From Bacillota bacterium (lineage in GTDB: Bacteria > Bacillota > Clostridia > Tissierellales > Peptoniphilaceae), in NCBI GenBank assembly GCA_023442775.1, contig JAEZXH010000018.1, forward strand, positions 124,001 through 188,000: a DNA stretch of 64,000 nt, read 5' to 3'. Both the position numbers and the translations under genes were made by a program. Below the pieces are notes generated by a model, which was given only the letters and a program-made list of their open reading frames with translations, ran no database searches and was not told the DNA's origin. Below are positions 8,284-16,890 of the stretch, in pieces (position 1 is the first letter of the stretch; each line of letters starts with the position of its first letter).

Positions 8284-9315
8284 ATGAATAAGAAATTAAA
8301 AAATGTTCTCATCCTCGGCCTCTTCCTCCTCGTGCTCTTGGTATCTTCGTTGACGCCTCTCTTTGGGCGGAGCTACCAGTGGCGAAAAGAGGTCAATCAA
8401 ACCACTTCTTTTGGGGGACTGCTCTTCGATGAGCCACAAAACGTCTCGAACCTCGTGGTCAACCGCAGTGTGGACGATCAGGGGACGGAAAAACTCGTCC
8501 AATACGACATTTCCTTTACTTATGCAGGAAGCCCTTCAAACGTCCGGATTTTGGGCACCCCTGCGCGCCAGATCTATTTCCCTGAGAAAGTCGCTCCCAG
8601 CAAGAGCATCGTGACCCTCAAAGCAGAGTTTGACAAGGTCAACCGCGCCCTCTTTGAAAAGATGGAATTGCGCGACCTCTATAAAAAATGTGAGGACTAT
8701 GGGTTTACGGCGACGTCTCAGATGCGCATTCCCCTCGAGGAGTCTGTGGGGGAATACAAGTTCCGCGTCCTCGAAGCGCCTCGCCGCCTCGTCTATGGGA
8801 AGGACCAACTCCTCGCTGAGTCTGCCGTCTTCTTGACCAATGCCCGCGTCGATAAGTTTACCGACGTCTCCCTCGCTAAGAAGGGCTCGGACATTACGCC
8901 AAAAACACTCACCGATAGCCAGGGCGGTCTCTATGCAAATGCCATGGAGCTTATCCGAACAAAAGCGGTACAACGCGTGGTCCTTGCGCGACACATTGCC
9001 TCTGGGATTGCGATTGCCTCGATCGTGGCGGTTCTAGCAATCATTTGGCTCGATCGGAAGAGCCTCTTAAAGCTCAACTCCTGGATTTTGATGCTTCTCG
9101 CCCTCTGTTTCTATCCCCTCATCGACGTGGGGTACCACAGTGCGGCGGTGTTGACCTTCTTCCCGGTCTTTGGCTTCCTTGCGGGACTTGCTGGACGGAT
9201 GATGAGCAAGGATTCTCTTCAAGTCACAAAGCGCGATCTGCAACAGTCCCTCGGACTTGCAATTCTTTTCTTGGTGGTCGCAATTCTCGTCCTCCTCGTA
9301 CCTCGTGCATTCTAA
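8284..9315 (+). CDS. Unrecognised membrane protein, one N-terminal and about four C-terminal helices
   Basis: I do not recognise a family. The 343-residue product begins with one hydrophobic helix (about residues 8-27). A roughly 200-residue soluble region follows, probably extracellular, containing beta-like and charged segments. The last 105 residues hold about four more hydrophobic helices (near 239-257, 263-283, 286-306 and 322-340). The start is the ATG 9 bases after GGAGG; the in-frame upstream ATG at 8218 lies on the promoter and is rejected. It has its own promoter and terminator, so it is a single-gene unit between the polyamine and BMP operons. The layout could suit an envelope sensor or assembly factor, but nothing seen supports a specific role. 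Confidence 0.8.
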   Translation: MNKKLKNVLILGLFLLVLLVSSLTPLFGRSYQWRKEVNQTTSFGGLLFDEPQNVSNLVVNRSVDDQGTEKLVQYDISFTYAGSPSNVRILGTPARQIYFPEKVAPSKSIVTLKAEFDKVNRALFEKMELRDLYKKCEDYGFTATSQMRIPLEESVGEYKFRVLEAPRRLVYGKDQLLAESAVFLTNARVDKFTDVSLAKKGSDITPKTLTDSQGGLYANAMELIRTKAVQRVVLARHIASGIAIASIVAVLAIIWLDRKSLLKLNSWILMLLALCFYPLIDVGYHSAAVLTFFPVFGFLAGLAGRMMSKDSLQVTKRDLQQSLGLAILFLVVAILVLLVPRAF

Positions 9316-9316
9316 G

Positions 9317-9342
9317 GTGTGGTCTTTGGACCACACTTTTTT
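9317..9342 (+). terminator. Intrinsic terminator after the membrane protein gene
   Basis: An 8-bp perfect stem GTGTGGTC/GACCACAC with a TTTG loop is followed by T6. Confidence 0.9.
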
Positions 9343-9368
9343 ATTCTTTTAGAAAACTTGGAAAAGGG

Positions 9369-9397
9369 TTTTCAATGCAGGATGAGTCAGATATAAT
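9369..9397 (+). promoter_or_regulatory. Probable promoter of the BMP lipoprotein gene
   Basis: A perfect TATAAT lies at 9392-9397. The hexamer at the expected -35 position (TTTTCA, 9369-9374, 17-base spacer) is weak. Confidence 0.55.
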
Positions 9398-9426
9398 AAA
9401 CATGGAACTTAGAAAAGGGGGAAACA

Positions 9427-10524
9427 ATGAAGAAAAAGTATCTCGTTCTTGCCATGGTTCTTCTCATGAGCTTTGCCCTTGCTGCATGCTCTGGAGCTTC
9501 GAACACTGCTGCAACGAACAACAACGCCGCTGCTGATGCAGGGGATGCCAAGGAAGGCACCACTCTTCCCGATAACGCCATGAAGGTCGGGTTTGTCACC
9601 GACGAAGGCGGAATCAACGACCGCTCCTTCAACCAAGGGGTCTGGGAAGGTCTTGAACAAGCGAAGAAGGATTTCCAAGCTGACGTGAGCTATCAAGAGT
9701 CCCACAACGCCGACGACTACTCTCCCAACGTTGAAACCCTCGTCGACGCTGGAAACGGCACCATCGTTGCCGCTGGCTTCAAGCTCGCCGATGCCATCCG
9801 CGAAAAGGCCGAAGCCTATCCCGATGTGAACTTCGCTATCGTGGACTTCTCCTATGATGAGCCCCTCGACAACCTCACCGGGATCCTCTTCAAGGCTGAA
9901 CAACCTTCTTTCTTGGTGGGTTACATTGCTGGTCTGACCACCGAATCCGACAAGGTTGGCTTCGTCGGCGGACAAGAGAGCCCCGTCATCGATGGGTTTG
10001 ACTACGGTTTCCAAGCTGGTGTCCAATACGCCGCCAAGGAACTGGGCAAGACCATTGAAATCCAACGTCAATACGTCGGCGGATTCTCCGACGTGGCGAA
10101 GGGCAAGGCCATTGCAATGAGCATGTACAGCAACGGCTGTGACGTCGTCTTCCACGCAGCTGGTGCTGCAGGCGATGGTGTCATCGACGCTGCGAAGGAC
10201 GCTGGCAAGTGGGTCATCGGTGTTGACCGCGACCAATACGATGCCGCTCCTGAAGTGGTCCTTACCTCTGCAATGAAGCGCGCTGACGTTGCAGTTCACA
10301 GCATCGTGCAACAAATGAAGGAAAAGGGCACCTTCCCCGGAGGGCAAACCCTCGTCTTCGGTCTTGAGAATGACGGCGCCGTCGACATCGCTCCCACTTC
10401 CGACAAGAACGTGAAGCCCGAAATCCTCGAAAAGATTCCTGCTCTCAAGGAAAAGATCATCGCTGGGGAAATCGCAGTTCCCAACGACAAGGCAACCTTC
10501 GATACCTTTATGTCCAGTCTTTAA
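9427..10524 (+). CDS. BMP-family substrate-binding lipoprotein, probably for nucleosides
   Basis: The product has a lipoprotein signal peptide with lipobox LAAC (Cys at about residue 21), an Ala/Asn-rich linker, then a BMP/Med/PnrA domain over residues 50-365. Family blocks include VGFVTDEGGINDRSFNQG, GYIAGLTTESDKVGFVGG and VIGVDRDQYD. BMP proteins such as TmpC/PnrA bind purine nucleosides and deliver them to an ABC importer. Genes for such an importer follow directly, after a terminator hairpin and a separate promoter. This allows the binding protein to be made in excess over the channel. Its biased codon use suggests high expression. Confidence 0.9.
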   Translation: MKKKYLVLAMVLLMSFALAACSGASNTAATNNNAAADAGDAKEGTTLPDNAMKVGFVTDEGGINDRSFNQGVWEGLEQAKKDFQADVSYQESHNADDYSPNVETLVDAGNGTIVAAGFKLADAIREKAEAYPDVNFAIVDFSYDEPLDNLTGILFKAEQPSFLVGYIAGLTTESDKVGFVGGQESPVIDGFDYGFQAGVQYAAKELGKTIEIQRQYVGGFSDVAKGKAIAMSMYSNGCDVVFHAAGAAGDGVIDAAKDAGKWVIGVDRDQYDAAPEVVLTSAMKRADVAVHSIVQQMKEKGTFPGGQTLVFGLENDGAVDIAPTSDKNVKPEILEKIPALKEKIIAGEIAVPNDKATFDTFMSSL

Positions 10525-10530
10525 GTTCTA

Positions 10531-10560
10531 AAGAAGCCCTCATGAGGGCTTCTTTTTTTT
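10531..10560 (+). terminator. Intrinsic terminator between the BMP gene and its transporter genes
   Basis: A perfect 24-base palindrome centred at 10542/10543 (AAGAAGCCCTCA and its complement) is followed by a run of T residues. It should cut most transcripts after the lipoprotein gene. Confidence 0.93.
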
Positions 10561-10599
10561 GAGATAGAGTGGTTCTACGCGCCTCATCACTCTAAACAA

Positions 10600-10628
10600 T
10601 AGAAAAGCCAGCCCCACGATGATATAAT
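10600..10628 (+). promoter_or_regulatory. Promoter of the nucleoside ABC transporter operon
   Basis: TATAAT at 10623-10628 is preceded by TAGAAA (10600-10605) at 17 bases. The gene start follows 24 bases later with AAAGGAGG. Confidence 0.65.
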
Positions 10629-10652
10629 ATTGAGGAACGAAAGGAGGACGCG

Positions 10653-12191
10653 ATGGAGAATCGTAGCGAGATGAGGACACCGCTTGCGGTGCAGATGCAC
10701 CATATCACCAAACGATTTGGTGATTTTGTCGCCAATGACGACATTGACCTAGAGATTCGCCAGGGAGAGATTCACGCTCTACTCGGAGAAAATGGCGCCG
10801 GGAAGAGTACCCTGATGAACATGCTCTATGGACTCTTAGAGCCCACAGAGGGCGAGATTTACATCCATGGCAAACGAGTGGAGATGACAAACCCCAACGT
10901 GGCCATTGCAGAAGGCCTCGGCATGGTTCACCAGCACTTTATGTTGATTGAACCCTTCACCGTAGTGGAGAATATCGTCCTTGGCACGGAGCCGAAGCAG
11001 GGCATTGTATTCGATGAAAAGAAAGCTCGGGATGAGACCCTTCGTCTCTCCGAGACCTATGGTCTTCAGGTCGATCCCGATGCGCGGATTCAAGATATTT
11101 CCGTGGGGATGCAGCAGCGCGTTGAGATTTTGAAGGCCCTCTATCGGGGAGCGAACATTCTCATCTTCGACGAGCCGACGGCGGTCTTGACACCACAAGA
11201 AATCGAAGAGTTTTGCGAGATTTTAGAGAATCTCTCCCGAGAAGGGAAGACGATCATCATCATCACCCACAAACTCAAAGAGATTAAGGCCATGGCCGAC
11301 CGTTGCACCATCATTCGTCGCGGGAAGAAGATTGATACCGTTGAAGTCTCCGAGGTCAGCGAATCGGATCTGGCGGAGATGATGGTGGGTCGTCAGGTGC
11401 TTCTCACCGTGGAAAAGGGTCCCCTTCAGGCGGGAGAAAATCTTCTCGAAGTCAAGGACCTCGTCGTCCACGATGCTCGCAACATCGCCAAGGTCGACGG
11501 GTGCACATTTGCAGTGCGCCGTGGGGAAATCCACGGAATTGCAGGGATTGATGGAAATGGGCAGTCAGAGCTCTTGGAGGCTCTTTCCGGGCTTCGTCGC
11601 TCTGAGTCTGGTTCTGTGATTCTCAACGGCAAGGACATTACGAACAAGACGCCCAAGGAAATCCACGACCATGGCATGAGCAACATTCCTGAGGACCGTC
11701 AGCGTCGGGGACTCGTCTTGGACTTCTCCGTGGCAGAGAATCTCATTCTTGAAAACTATGACCAAGCTCCCTTTGCGGAAAAGGGACGGCTGAAGTACCC
11801 AGCCATGGTCTCCTTTGCCGAGGAGCTCATGGAGAAGTTTGATATTCGTCCCCGTAAGCCCCACTACCTCGCAGGTTCTCTCTCTGGTGGGAATCAACAA
11901 AAGGTCATCATTGCGCGAGAAATTACCAACGATCCCGATGTGTTGATTGCGGCCCAACCTACGCGGGGCCTTGACGTCGGGGCCATCGAATACGTCCATC
12001 GCTTCCTCGTCGAGCAACGGGATAAGGGCAAGGCAGTCCTTCTCATCAGTTTTGAGCTCGATGAAATCATGTCTCTCTCGGACCGCATTAGCGTCATCTA
12101 CGGCGGGAAGATTGCAAAGACGGTGAATCAAGGGGATGCAGATGAACAAGAATTAGGACTTTTAATGGCAGGGGGGAAAGTGGATGAATAA
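10653..12191 (+). CDS. ABC transporter ATPase, tandem-domain sugar/nucleoside type (NupA-like)
   Basis: The 512-residue protein has two ABC domains. The first has Walker A GENGAGKSTL, signature ISVGMQQR and Walker B LIFDEPTAVL. The second has the degenerate GIDGNGQSELLEAL in place of Walker A, an intact LSGGNQQKV and LIAAQPTRGLD in place of Walker B. That asymmetry is typical of the ribose/nucleoside class (RbsA, YufO/NupA). It follows the BMP lipoprotein gene and precedes two permease genes, which fits BMP-dependent nucleoside import. The ATG is preceded by AAAGGAGG. Confidence 0.93.
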   Translation: MENRSEMRTPLAVQMHHITKRFGDFVANDDIDLEIRQGEIHALLGENGAGKSTLMNMLYGLLEPTEGEIYIHGKRVEMTNPNVAIAEGLGMVHQHFMLIEPFTVVENIVLGTEPKQGIVFDEKKARDETLRLSETYGLQVDPDARIQDISVGMQQRVEILKALYRGANILIFDEPTAVLTPQEIEEFCEILENLSREGKTIIIITHKLKEIKAMADRCTIIRRGKKIDTVEVSEVSESDLAEMMVGRQVLLTVEKGPLQAGENLLEVKDLVVHDARNIAKVDGCTFAVRRGEIHGIAGIDGNGQSELLEALSGLRRSESGSVILNGKDITNKTPKEIHDHGMSNIPEDRQRRGLVLDFSVAENLILENYDQAPFAEKGRLKYPAMVSFAEELMEKFDIRPRKPHYLAGSLSGGNQQKVIIAREITNDPDVLIAAQPTRGLDVGAIEYVHRFLVEQRDKGKAVLLISFELDEIMSLSDRISVIYGGKIAKTVNQGDADEQELGLLMAGGKVDE

Positions 12192-13335
12192 CTGGAAGAA
12201 ACGTCTCCTCATGACGTTCTTGGCCATCCTTGGTGGCGTCGTCGTCGGCGCAATTATCCTTGGGGCCATTGGAAAGAATCCCCTCGAAGCCTACAAGGTC
12301 ATTCTCGTCGGGGCGCTGGGTTCTCCGAAAAACGTCACCTGGACCGTAGTGCAGGCGGTTCCCATCATCTTGACGGGGATTGGGGTGGCCTTTGCCTTCA
12401 ACACGGGGCTCTTTAACATCGGTGCAGAAGGCCAATACATCATTGGGAGCCTTGGAGCCGTCATTGCAGGGATTTTCTTGCCTCTGCCTCCGGGAATCCA
12501 CGGACTCGTCGCCCTTCTCATCGGCGGACTCTGTGGTGCAATCTGGGGAGGCCTCGTGGGACTCATCAAGGCAAAGTTTGGAGTCAATGAGGTCATCACC
12601 TCGATTATGCTCAACTGGATTGGCTATTATTTCTCCAACTGGATTCTCGAGTTCTCCTTCTTGCGAAAACCTGCCTCCGACAACTCCTTTAACATCGCAA
12701 AGAGTGCGAGCATTCGCATCCTTGGGGCATGGAAGACCTCAGGAGCAGGTCGCGCGTTCCTAAAACAGAATCACTTCCTCCGCGACATCTTAAATCCTCC
12801 GGTTCACTGGGGGATCTTAGTGGCCATCATCGCCGCCATCGCCGCGTGGTACATTCTTCATAAGACGACCTTGGGCTACCAGTTAAAAGCCGTAGGATTT
12901 AACAAGGACGCAGCAGAATATGGCGGAATCAATATTCAGAAGAATGTGGTTCGCGCCATGGCAATCTCTGGATTCTTTGCAGGTCTTGCTGGAGCGACGA
13001 CGGTTCTCGGTGTCGCCCACAACGTTGGCGTTCTCCACGCTCAACAAGGCTATGGCTTTAACGGCATCGCCGTGGCCCTTATTGCGGCAAATTCGCCTCT
13101 GGCGTGTATCCCCGCGGGGCTGTTATTCTCCGGACTGAACTACGGCGGCGGGAAGCTGAACTCCATGCTTCATACTCCTTCGGAAGTGGTGAAGATTGTC
13201 ATTGGTGTCATCGTCTTGTTCGTCGCGATGCCTCGCTTCTTCGAAATCCTTGCCGGGTTCTTCAAGGGGCGTCATCCGAAGCAAAAGACTCCCGTCACCC
13301 CCTCTAGCGGACAGAAAGGAGAAGGCCATGCATAA
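12184..13335 (+). CDS. Nucleoside-type ABC transporter permease (NupB/YufP-like)
   Basis: This 383-residue polytopic membrane protein of the BPD_transp_2 class carries the block GVAFAFNTGLFNIGAEGQYI near residue 63-82, typical of YufP-like permeases, and a GFNKDAAEYGGI segment. It overlaps the ATPase gene by 8 bases and the next permease gene by 8 bases. With the next gene it should form the heterodimeric channel. Substrate is inferred from the BMP lipoprotein upstream. Confidence 0.92.
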   Translation: MNNWKKRLLMTFLAILGGVVVGAIILGAIGKNPLEAYKVILVGALGSPKNVTWTVVQAVPIILTGIGVAFAFNTGLFNIGAEGQYIIGSLGAVIAGIFLPLPPGIHGLVALLIGGLCGAIWGGLVGLIKAKFGVNEVITSIMLNWIGYYFSNWILEFSFLRKPASDNSFNIAKSASIRILGAWKTSGAGRAFLKQNHFLRDILNPPVHWGILVAIIAAIAAWYILHKTTLGYQLKAVGFNKDAAEYGGINIQKNVVRAMAISGFFAGLAGATTVLGVAHNVGVLHAQQGYGFNGIAVALIAANSPLACIPAGLLFSGLNYGGGKLNSMLHTPSEVVKIVIGVIVLFVAMPRFFEILAGFFKGRHPKQKTPVTPSSGQKGEGHA

Positions 13336-14254
13336 TCTCTCGATGATTCTCGCCATTACACTGATGTATTCCGCCCCCTTGATTTTTGCAGCCATGGGTG
13401 GCGTGGTCAGTGAAAATACTGGCGTTGTCAACATTGGATTGGAAGGGATGATGACCATTGGAGCTCTCATTGGGGCGACGGTGGGGTACTATCTCGGAAA
13501 TCCTTGGATTGCCTTCCTCTGTGCAGGCCTCGGTGGAATGCTCTTGGCCTTAGTGCATGGGATTGCCACCATCGAATTCGGCGCAGACCACGTCATTTCA
13601 GGGACGGCGATCAATCTCTTTGGACCTGGATTTGCGATTTTTCTCGCCCGCGTCTTCTTCGATGGCGCAGCGATGACTAAGCCCATTCCCTTCGAAAATA
13701 AGATGCCGGTTCTCTTCGGGAAGGTCTTCGCGAAAGGGTCCTTCTTCGGGAACATCTTCCAACAATCCATCACCGTCTATCTCGCCTTCGTCGTCGTCTT
13801 CCTCGTGTGGTTTGTCCTCTATAAAACTCCCCTTGGGCTTCGAATGCGAAGTGTCGGGGAACATCCGAAAGCAGCAGAGACTCTCGGCATCAACGTCTAC
13901 CGTATGAAATACATTGGCGTCCTGACCTCGGGGCTTCTCGCTGGGATGGGAGGCGCGTGCCTCTCCTTGGCCATCGTGGCAAACTTCCGGGAAACCCTCA
14001 TCTCTGGACAGGGCTTCATTGCCCTCGCGGCAATGATCTTTGGGAAGTGGAAGCCCCATGGCGCCCTTCTCGCGTGTCTGCTCTTCGGGGCAGCTCAAGG
14101 CCTCGTCGTCTTCCTCGGTTCGACGAAGTATCAGGTGAGTCCGCAGTTGCTCAGCATGATTCCCTACCTCCTGACCTTGCTCGTCCTCATCCTCTTTGTG
14201 GGGGAAGCAAATGGTCCCAAGGCAAACGGGAAAGTTTACGAAAAGCACAAATAA
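13328..14254 (+). CDS. Nucleoside-type ABC transporter permease (NupC/YufQ-like)
   Basis: This second permease has 308 residues, with the diagnostic NTGVVNIGLEGMMTIGA block near residue 34-50 and RSVGEHPKAAETLGI in a cytoplasmic loop. The frame stays open for 132 bases upstream of the start. The ATG at 13328 is chosen because AAAGGAG lies just before it and it gives a normal N-terminus (MHNLSMILAIT). It is the last gene of the operon and is followed by a terminator shared with the convergent murC gene. Confidence 0.92.
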   Translation: MHNLSMILAITLMYSAPLIFAAMGGVVSENTGVVNIGLEGMMTIGALIGATVGYYLGNPWIAFLCAGLGGMLLALVHGIATIEFGADHVISGTAINLFGPGFAIFLARVFFDGAAMTKPIPFENKMPVLFGKVFAKGSFFGNIFQQSITVYLAFVVVFLVWFVLYKTPLGLRMRSVGEHPKAAETLGINVYRMKYIGVLTSGLLAGMGGACLSLAIVANFRETLISGQGFIALAAMIFGKWKPHGALLACLLFGAAQGLVVFLGSTKYQVSPQLLSMIPYLLTLLVLILFVGEANGPKANGKVYEKHK

Positions 14255-14258
14255 AAAG

Positions 14259-14280
14259 GAGCCCTCAAGGGGCTCTTTTT
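14259..14280. terminator. Terminator between convergent permease and murC genes
   Basis: The stem GAGCCC/GGGCTC with a short loop has A residues on one side and T5 on the other. It can act in the plus direction and perhaps in both. Confidence 0.8.
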
Positions 14281-14297
14281 GTTTACGGAGGTTTTCT

Positions 14298-15683
14298 TTA
14301 GTTCTTAGAGAGTAGGAGTTCGCCGATGCGATAAACATCTCCAGCTCCCATAGTGACGAGGACGTCCTCGGGCTTAAGGTCCTCTTGAAGTTCTTCGACG
14401 ATTTCGTCAAAGGTGGCCACATAGCGCACCGATTGCCCCTCTCGCGCAATGGCATCGCAGAGGGTACGGGAATGAATGTCGCCATAGTCTTTTTCCCGTG
14501 CCGCATAGATGTCAGTGATGATGACCTCGTCGGCTTCGCGAAAGGATGTGGCAAAGCGGTCGAGGAGGAGTTTTGTCCGCGTAAAAGTGTGGGGTTGAAA
14601 GACGCAGATAAGGCGGCCTTTTGTCCCTTGTGCAAGGGCATGGAGCGCCGATTGAATCTCCGTGGGATGGTGGGCATAGTCGTCGACAATGGTCGCTTCC
14701 CCATAGGTACCCTTCCATTCGAGGCGACGATGCACTCCGCGGTAGAGGGCCACCCGTTCTAGAGACGTCATCGCATCGAGGCCATTGACGTGGCAGGTGG
14801 CAATGGCGGCGAGGGCGTTCACCACGTTGTGTCGACCCATGACTTTGAGGGTCGTTTCTCCAATGAGTTCTCCACGGATGTAGAGGGCAAAGGTCGGATG
14901 GCCTGCTCCATCGTAGCGAATGTCACGGGCTTCGTAGTCCGCGTCAGATTCAAGGGAGAAGGTATGAACTTCACAGGGAGCGTAATCCTTTAGGCGCAAG
15001 ACCAACTCATCGTCGCGATTGAGGAGAAGATGACCGTCCTCGGGGAGATTTTTCATATACTCCGCAAAGGTGGCGAAGATGTGCTCGATGTTGTCGAAAA
15101 AGTCTAAGTGATCCTCATCGATGTTTAAGATGGTCGCCGTCGTAGGAAAATACTTGAGAATATTCGCTTTGTATTCACAGGCCTCGGTGAGGAGAAGCTC
15201 CTGGGAGCCCACGCGCACGTTGCCTTGAATGTCATCGAGCTGACCACCGAGAAGAATCGTCGGATCGCAGGGAAGGTCTTTAATCATCGAGGTAATCATC
15301 GATGTGGTTGTCGTCTTTCCGTGAGTCCCGGAGATGGCGAGGGATTTTTCATAATCCCGCATCAGGGCCCCGAGAAAGGACGCGCGGTCGACAATGTCCT
15401 TCTTTTGGGCAATGGCTGCAGACAGCTCTACGTTATCGAGGGTTACGGCGTCTGTATAGATGATTAAGTCTTTTCCTTCAACCCAGCGGGGATCGTGGTG
15501 GTCATACACGGTAATTCCCAAGGAGGCGAGGTGACGCGTCGTGTCATTTTGCGCGCGATCAGATCCTGAGACCTCAAATCCTTTGGCGTGAAGAATTTCT
15601 GCCATGGCGCTCATACTCACGCCACCAATGCCGATAAAATGGATTGCGCGGTGGCAATCGCTATGAAAATCAAATGGGTACAC
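14298..15683 (-). CDS. murC: UDP-N-acetylmuramate--L-alanine ligase MurC
   Basis: MurC adds L-alanine to UDP-MurNAc, the first step of the peptidoglycan stem peptide. The N-terminal nucleotide fold begins IHFIGIGGVSMSAMAEIL. The ATP-binding motif AISGTHGKTTTTSM is at about residues 112-125. The downstream block ILNIDEDHLDFF is also typical. I chose the GTG at 15683 (461 aa) because an AGGAGG (15695-15690) precedes it at good spacing; the longer frame would begin within that ribosome binding site. It stands alone on the minus strand, not in a mur cluster, and has its own promoter divergent from spoVG. Confidence 0.95.
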   Translation of the reverse strand: MYPFDFHSDCHRAIHFIGIGGVSMSAMAEILHAKGFEVSGSDRAQNDTTRHLASLGITVYDHHDPRWVEGKDLIIYTDAVTLDNVELSAAIAQKKDIVDRASFLGALMRDYEKSLAISGTHGKTTTTSMITSMIKDLPCDPTILLGGQLDDIQGNVRVGSQELLLTEACEYKANILKYFPTTATILNIDEDHLDFFDNIEHIFATFAEYMKNLPEDGHLLLNRDDELVLRLKDYAPCEVHTFSLESDADYEARDIRYDGAGHPTFALYIRGELIGETTLKVMGRHNVVNALAAIATCHVNGLDAMTSLERVALYRGVHRRLEWKGTYGEATIVDDYAHHPTEIQSALHALAQGTKGRLICVFQPHTFTRTKLLLDRFATSFREADEVIITDIYAAREKDYGDIHSRTLCDAIAREGQSVRYVATFDEIVEELQEDLKPEDVLVTMGAGDVYRIGELLLSKN

Positions 15684-15707
15684 AATATTCCTCCTCACAG
15701 TCTTTTC

Positions 15708-15716
15708 ATTATACCA
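15708..15716 (-). promoter_or_regulatory. Extended -10 promoter of murC
   Basis: Read on the minus strand this is TGGTATAAT, an extended -10 element with no good -35 hexamer 17 bases upstream. It lies 25 bases before the murC start. Confidence 0.72.
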
Positions 15717-15771
15717 TGAAGGGCAGTTCCCTGCAGAGGATGAGCCACGAGTAGAGAATTGATGGTTTCGT

Positions 15772-15800
15772 TTGCAGGATAGTCTAATCTTTTGTATAAT
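15772..15800 (+). promoter_or_regulatory. spoVG promoter
   Basis: TTGCAG (15772-15777) and TATAAT (15795-15800) are separated by 17 bases. Confidence 0.82.
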
Positions 15801-15826
15801 TGAAACAGAATGGAGGTGATGAGTCC

Positions 15827-16099
15827 ATGGATATCACTGAAGTGAGAATTCGGCGCATGTCAGCGACACAGAAAATGCGCGCCGTCGCTTCGGTTACCTT
15901 CGATAATGCAATCGTTATCCACGATATTAAAATCATCGATGGCCCCGATGGACCCTTTATAGCCATGCCGAGCCGAAGACTCCCCTCGGGAGAGTTTCGT
16001 GACGTGGCACATCCGATTCATGCCCTGATGCGGCAACGCCTTGAGGAGGCAATTTTTTCAGCTTACGAAGCGGCGTCCCAGGAGGAAATGATGCGATAA
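15827..16099 (+). CDS. spoVG: SpoVG-family RNA/DNA-binding regulator
   Basis: This 90-residue protein matches SpoVG throughout: MDITEVRIRRM at the start, IKIIDGPDGPFIAMPSR in the middle and FRDVAHPI before the C-terminal helix. SpoVG proteins bind nucleic acid and modulate septation, sporulation or virulence genes depending on the host. The start is the ATG preceded by GGAGGTGAT; an ATG-like start further upstream would overlap the promoter. It is a one-gene unit flanked by its own promoter and terminator. No other sporulation gene is visible here, so its presence does not show that the organism sporulates. Confidence 0.95.
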   Translation: MDITEVRIRRMSATQKMRAVASVTFDNAIVIHDIKIIDGPDGPFIAMPSRRLPSGEFRDVAHPIHALMRQRLEEAIFSAYEAASQEEMMR

Positions 16100-16101
16100 A
16101 A

Positions 16102-16125
16102 AAAGCCCTGTGAAGGGCTTTTTTT
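16102..16125. terminator. Bidirectional terminator between spoVG and the AraC-type regulator
   Basis: The stem AAAGCCCT/AGGGCTTT with a GTGA loop is flanked by A and T runs, so it can end transcripts from both sides. The regulator's TAA stop lies in the T run. Confidence 0.9.
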
Positions 16126-16777
16126 AGTGGGCGTAATCCCTGCGCATGAGCTGGAGTTTTTTCCGGTACTCGTTGGGGGTACACCCGGCATATTTTTTGA
16201 AGGTGGTGGAGAAGTGACTTTGACTTGAAAAACCACAATCAAAGGAGATGTACTCGAAGCTTTTCTGATCCTCAGCGATGAGAGACTTTGCAAGATTGAT
16301 GCGCTGGATGTTGACATATTCACAGAATTTGTAGCCAGTTTTTGCGCGGAAGAGGTGGCAGAGATAGTTCTTGCTGATGTGGAGATGGTCCGCCACCATT
16401 TGAAGGGTGAGTTTTTTCGTGAAGTGCTTGTTGATGTAGGCGAGGGCGTGATCGATGATTTCATGATCACTGGCCTGGACTTGTCCCGAGAGCTTTGAGA
16501 GATAGGCATCGAGGAGCTCTTCGCCGATGCGCGTGAGGACGGCGGTGCTGTGTTGCGCCTCTTGAAACCGGCGCTCAAAGTGGAGGGTAATCTTTTGAAG
16601 GTCTTGGTTGTATTCCAGGAGGAAGTAGGAGTACAAGAAAAGATTTAAGTGAATTAAGTATTGACGGGTGCGTTCTGGGCAATTGTGGCACCTTGCGATT
16701 TCATGGTGGTAGGCATCTCGTGCTTTCTGATATGTACTGGACCGCAGGAGTTTTGCCAATGGAAGTTGATTGAGCAT
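16124..16777 (-). CDS. AraC-family transcriptional regulator
   Basis: This 217-residue protein has the double helix-turn-helix of AraC regulators in its last 100 residues (FTKKLTLQMVADHLHISKNY; ISFDCGFSSQSHFSTTFKKY; GCTPNEYRK). The N-terminal half is helical and not recognisable as a sugar-binding cupin. It contains a CHNC pair (ARCHNCPERTRQY) that could bind a metal or be redox-sensitive. The ATG at 16777 follows AAGGAGG. It is divergent from the flavodoxin and DUF3793 genes with 113 bases between starts, which makes that operon its most likely target (inference). Confidence 0.88.
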   Translation of the reverse strand: MLNQLPLAKLLRSSTYQKARDAYHHEIARCHNCPERTRQYLIHLNLFLYSYFLLEYNQDLQKITLHFERRFQEAQHSTAVLTRIGEELLDAYLSKLSGQVQASDHEIIDHALAYINKHFTKKLTLQMVADHLHISKNYLCHLFRAKTGYKFCEYVNIQRINLAKSLIAEDQKSFEYISFDCGFSSQSHFSTTFKKYAGCTPNEYRKKLQLMRRDYAH

Positions 16778-16835
16778 CGTTCCTCCTTGTGTCAAATTAT
16801 CACAAGTTCTTGAAAGTATTGTTCGTAAAACCCAT

Positions 16836-16841
16836 TATAAT
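16836..16841 (+). promoter_or_regulatory. Likely -10 element of the flavodoxin operon
   Basis: A perfect TATAAT is present. The best -35-like hexamer, TTGAAA (16810-16815), is 20 bases away, which is longer than usual. An activator-dependent promoter would look like this, and an AraC-type gene is divergent. Confidence 0.5.
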
Positions 16842-16890
16842 GGAACTGTAGTTGAGAGTCAATATCAGTGTATGAATAAGGAGGATAACA

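Noticed and set aside
9343..9426. Purine riboswitch ahead of the BMP nucleoside-binding gene
   Set aside because: The gap is too short after the promoter and has none of the conserved purine aptamer sequence.
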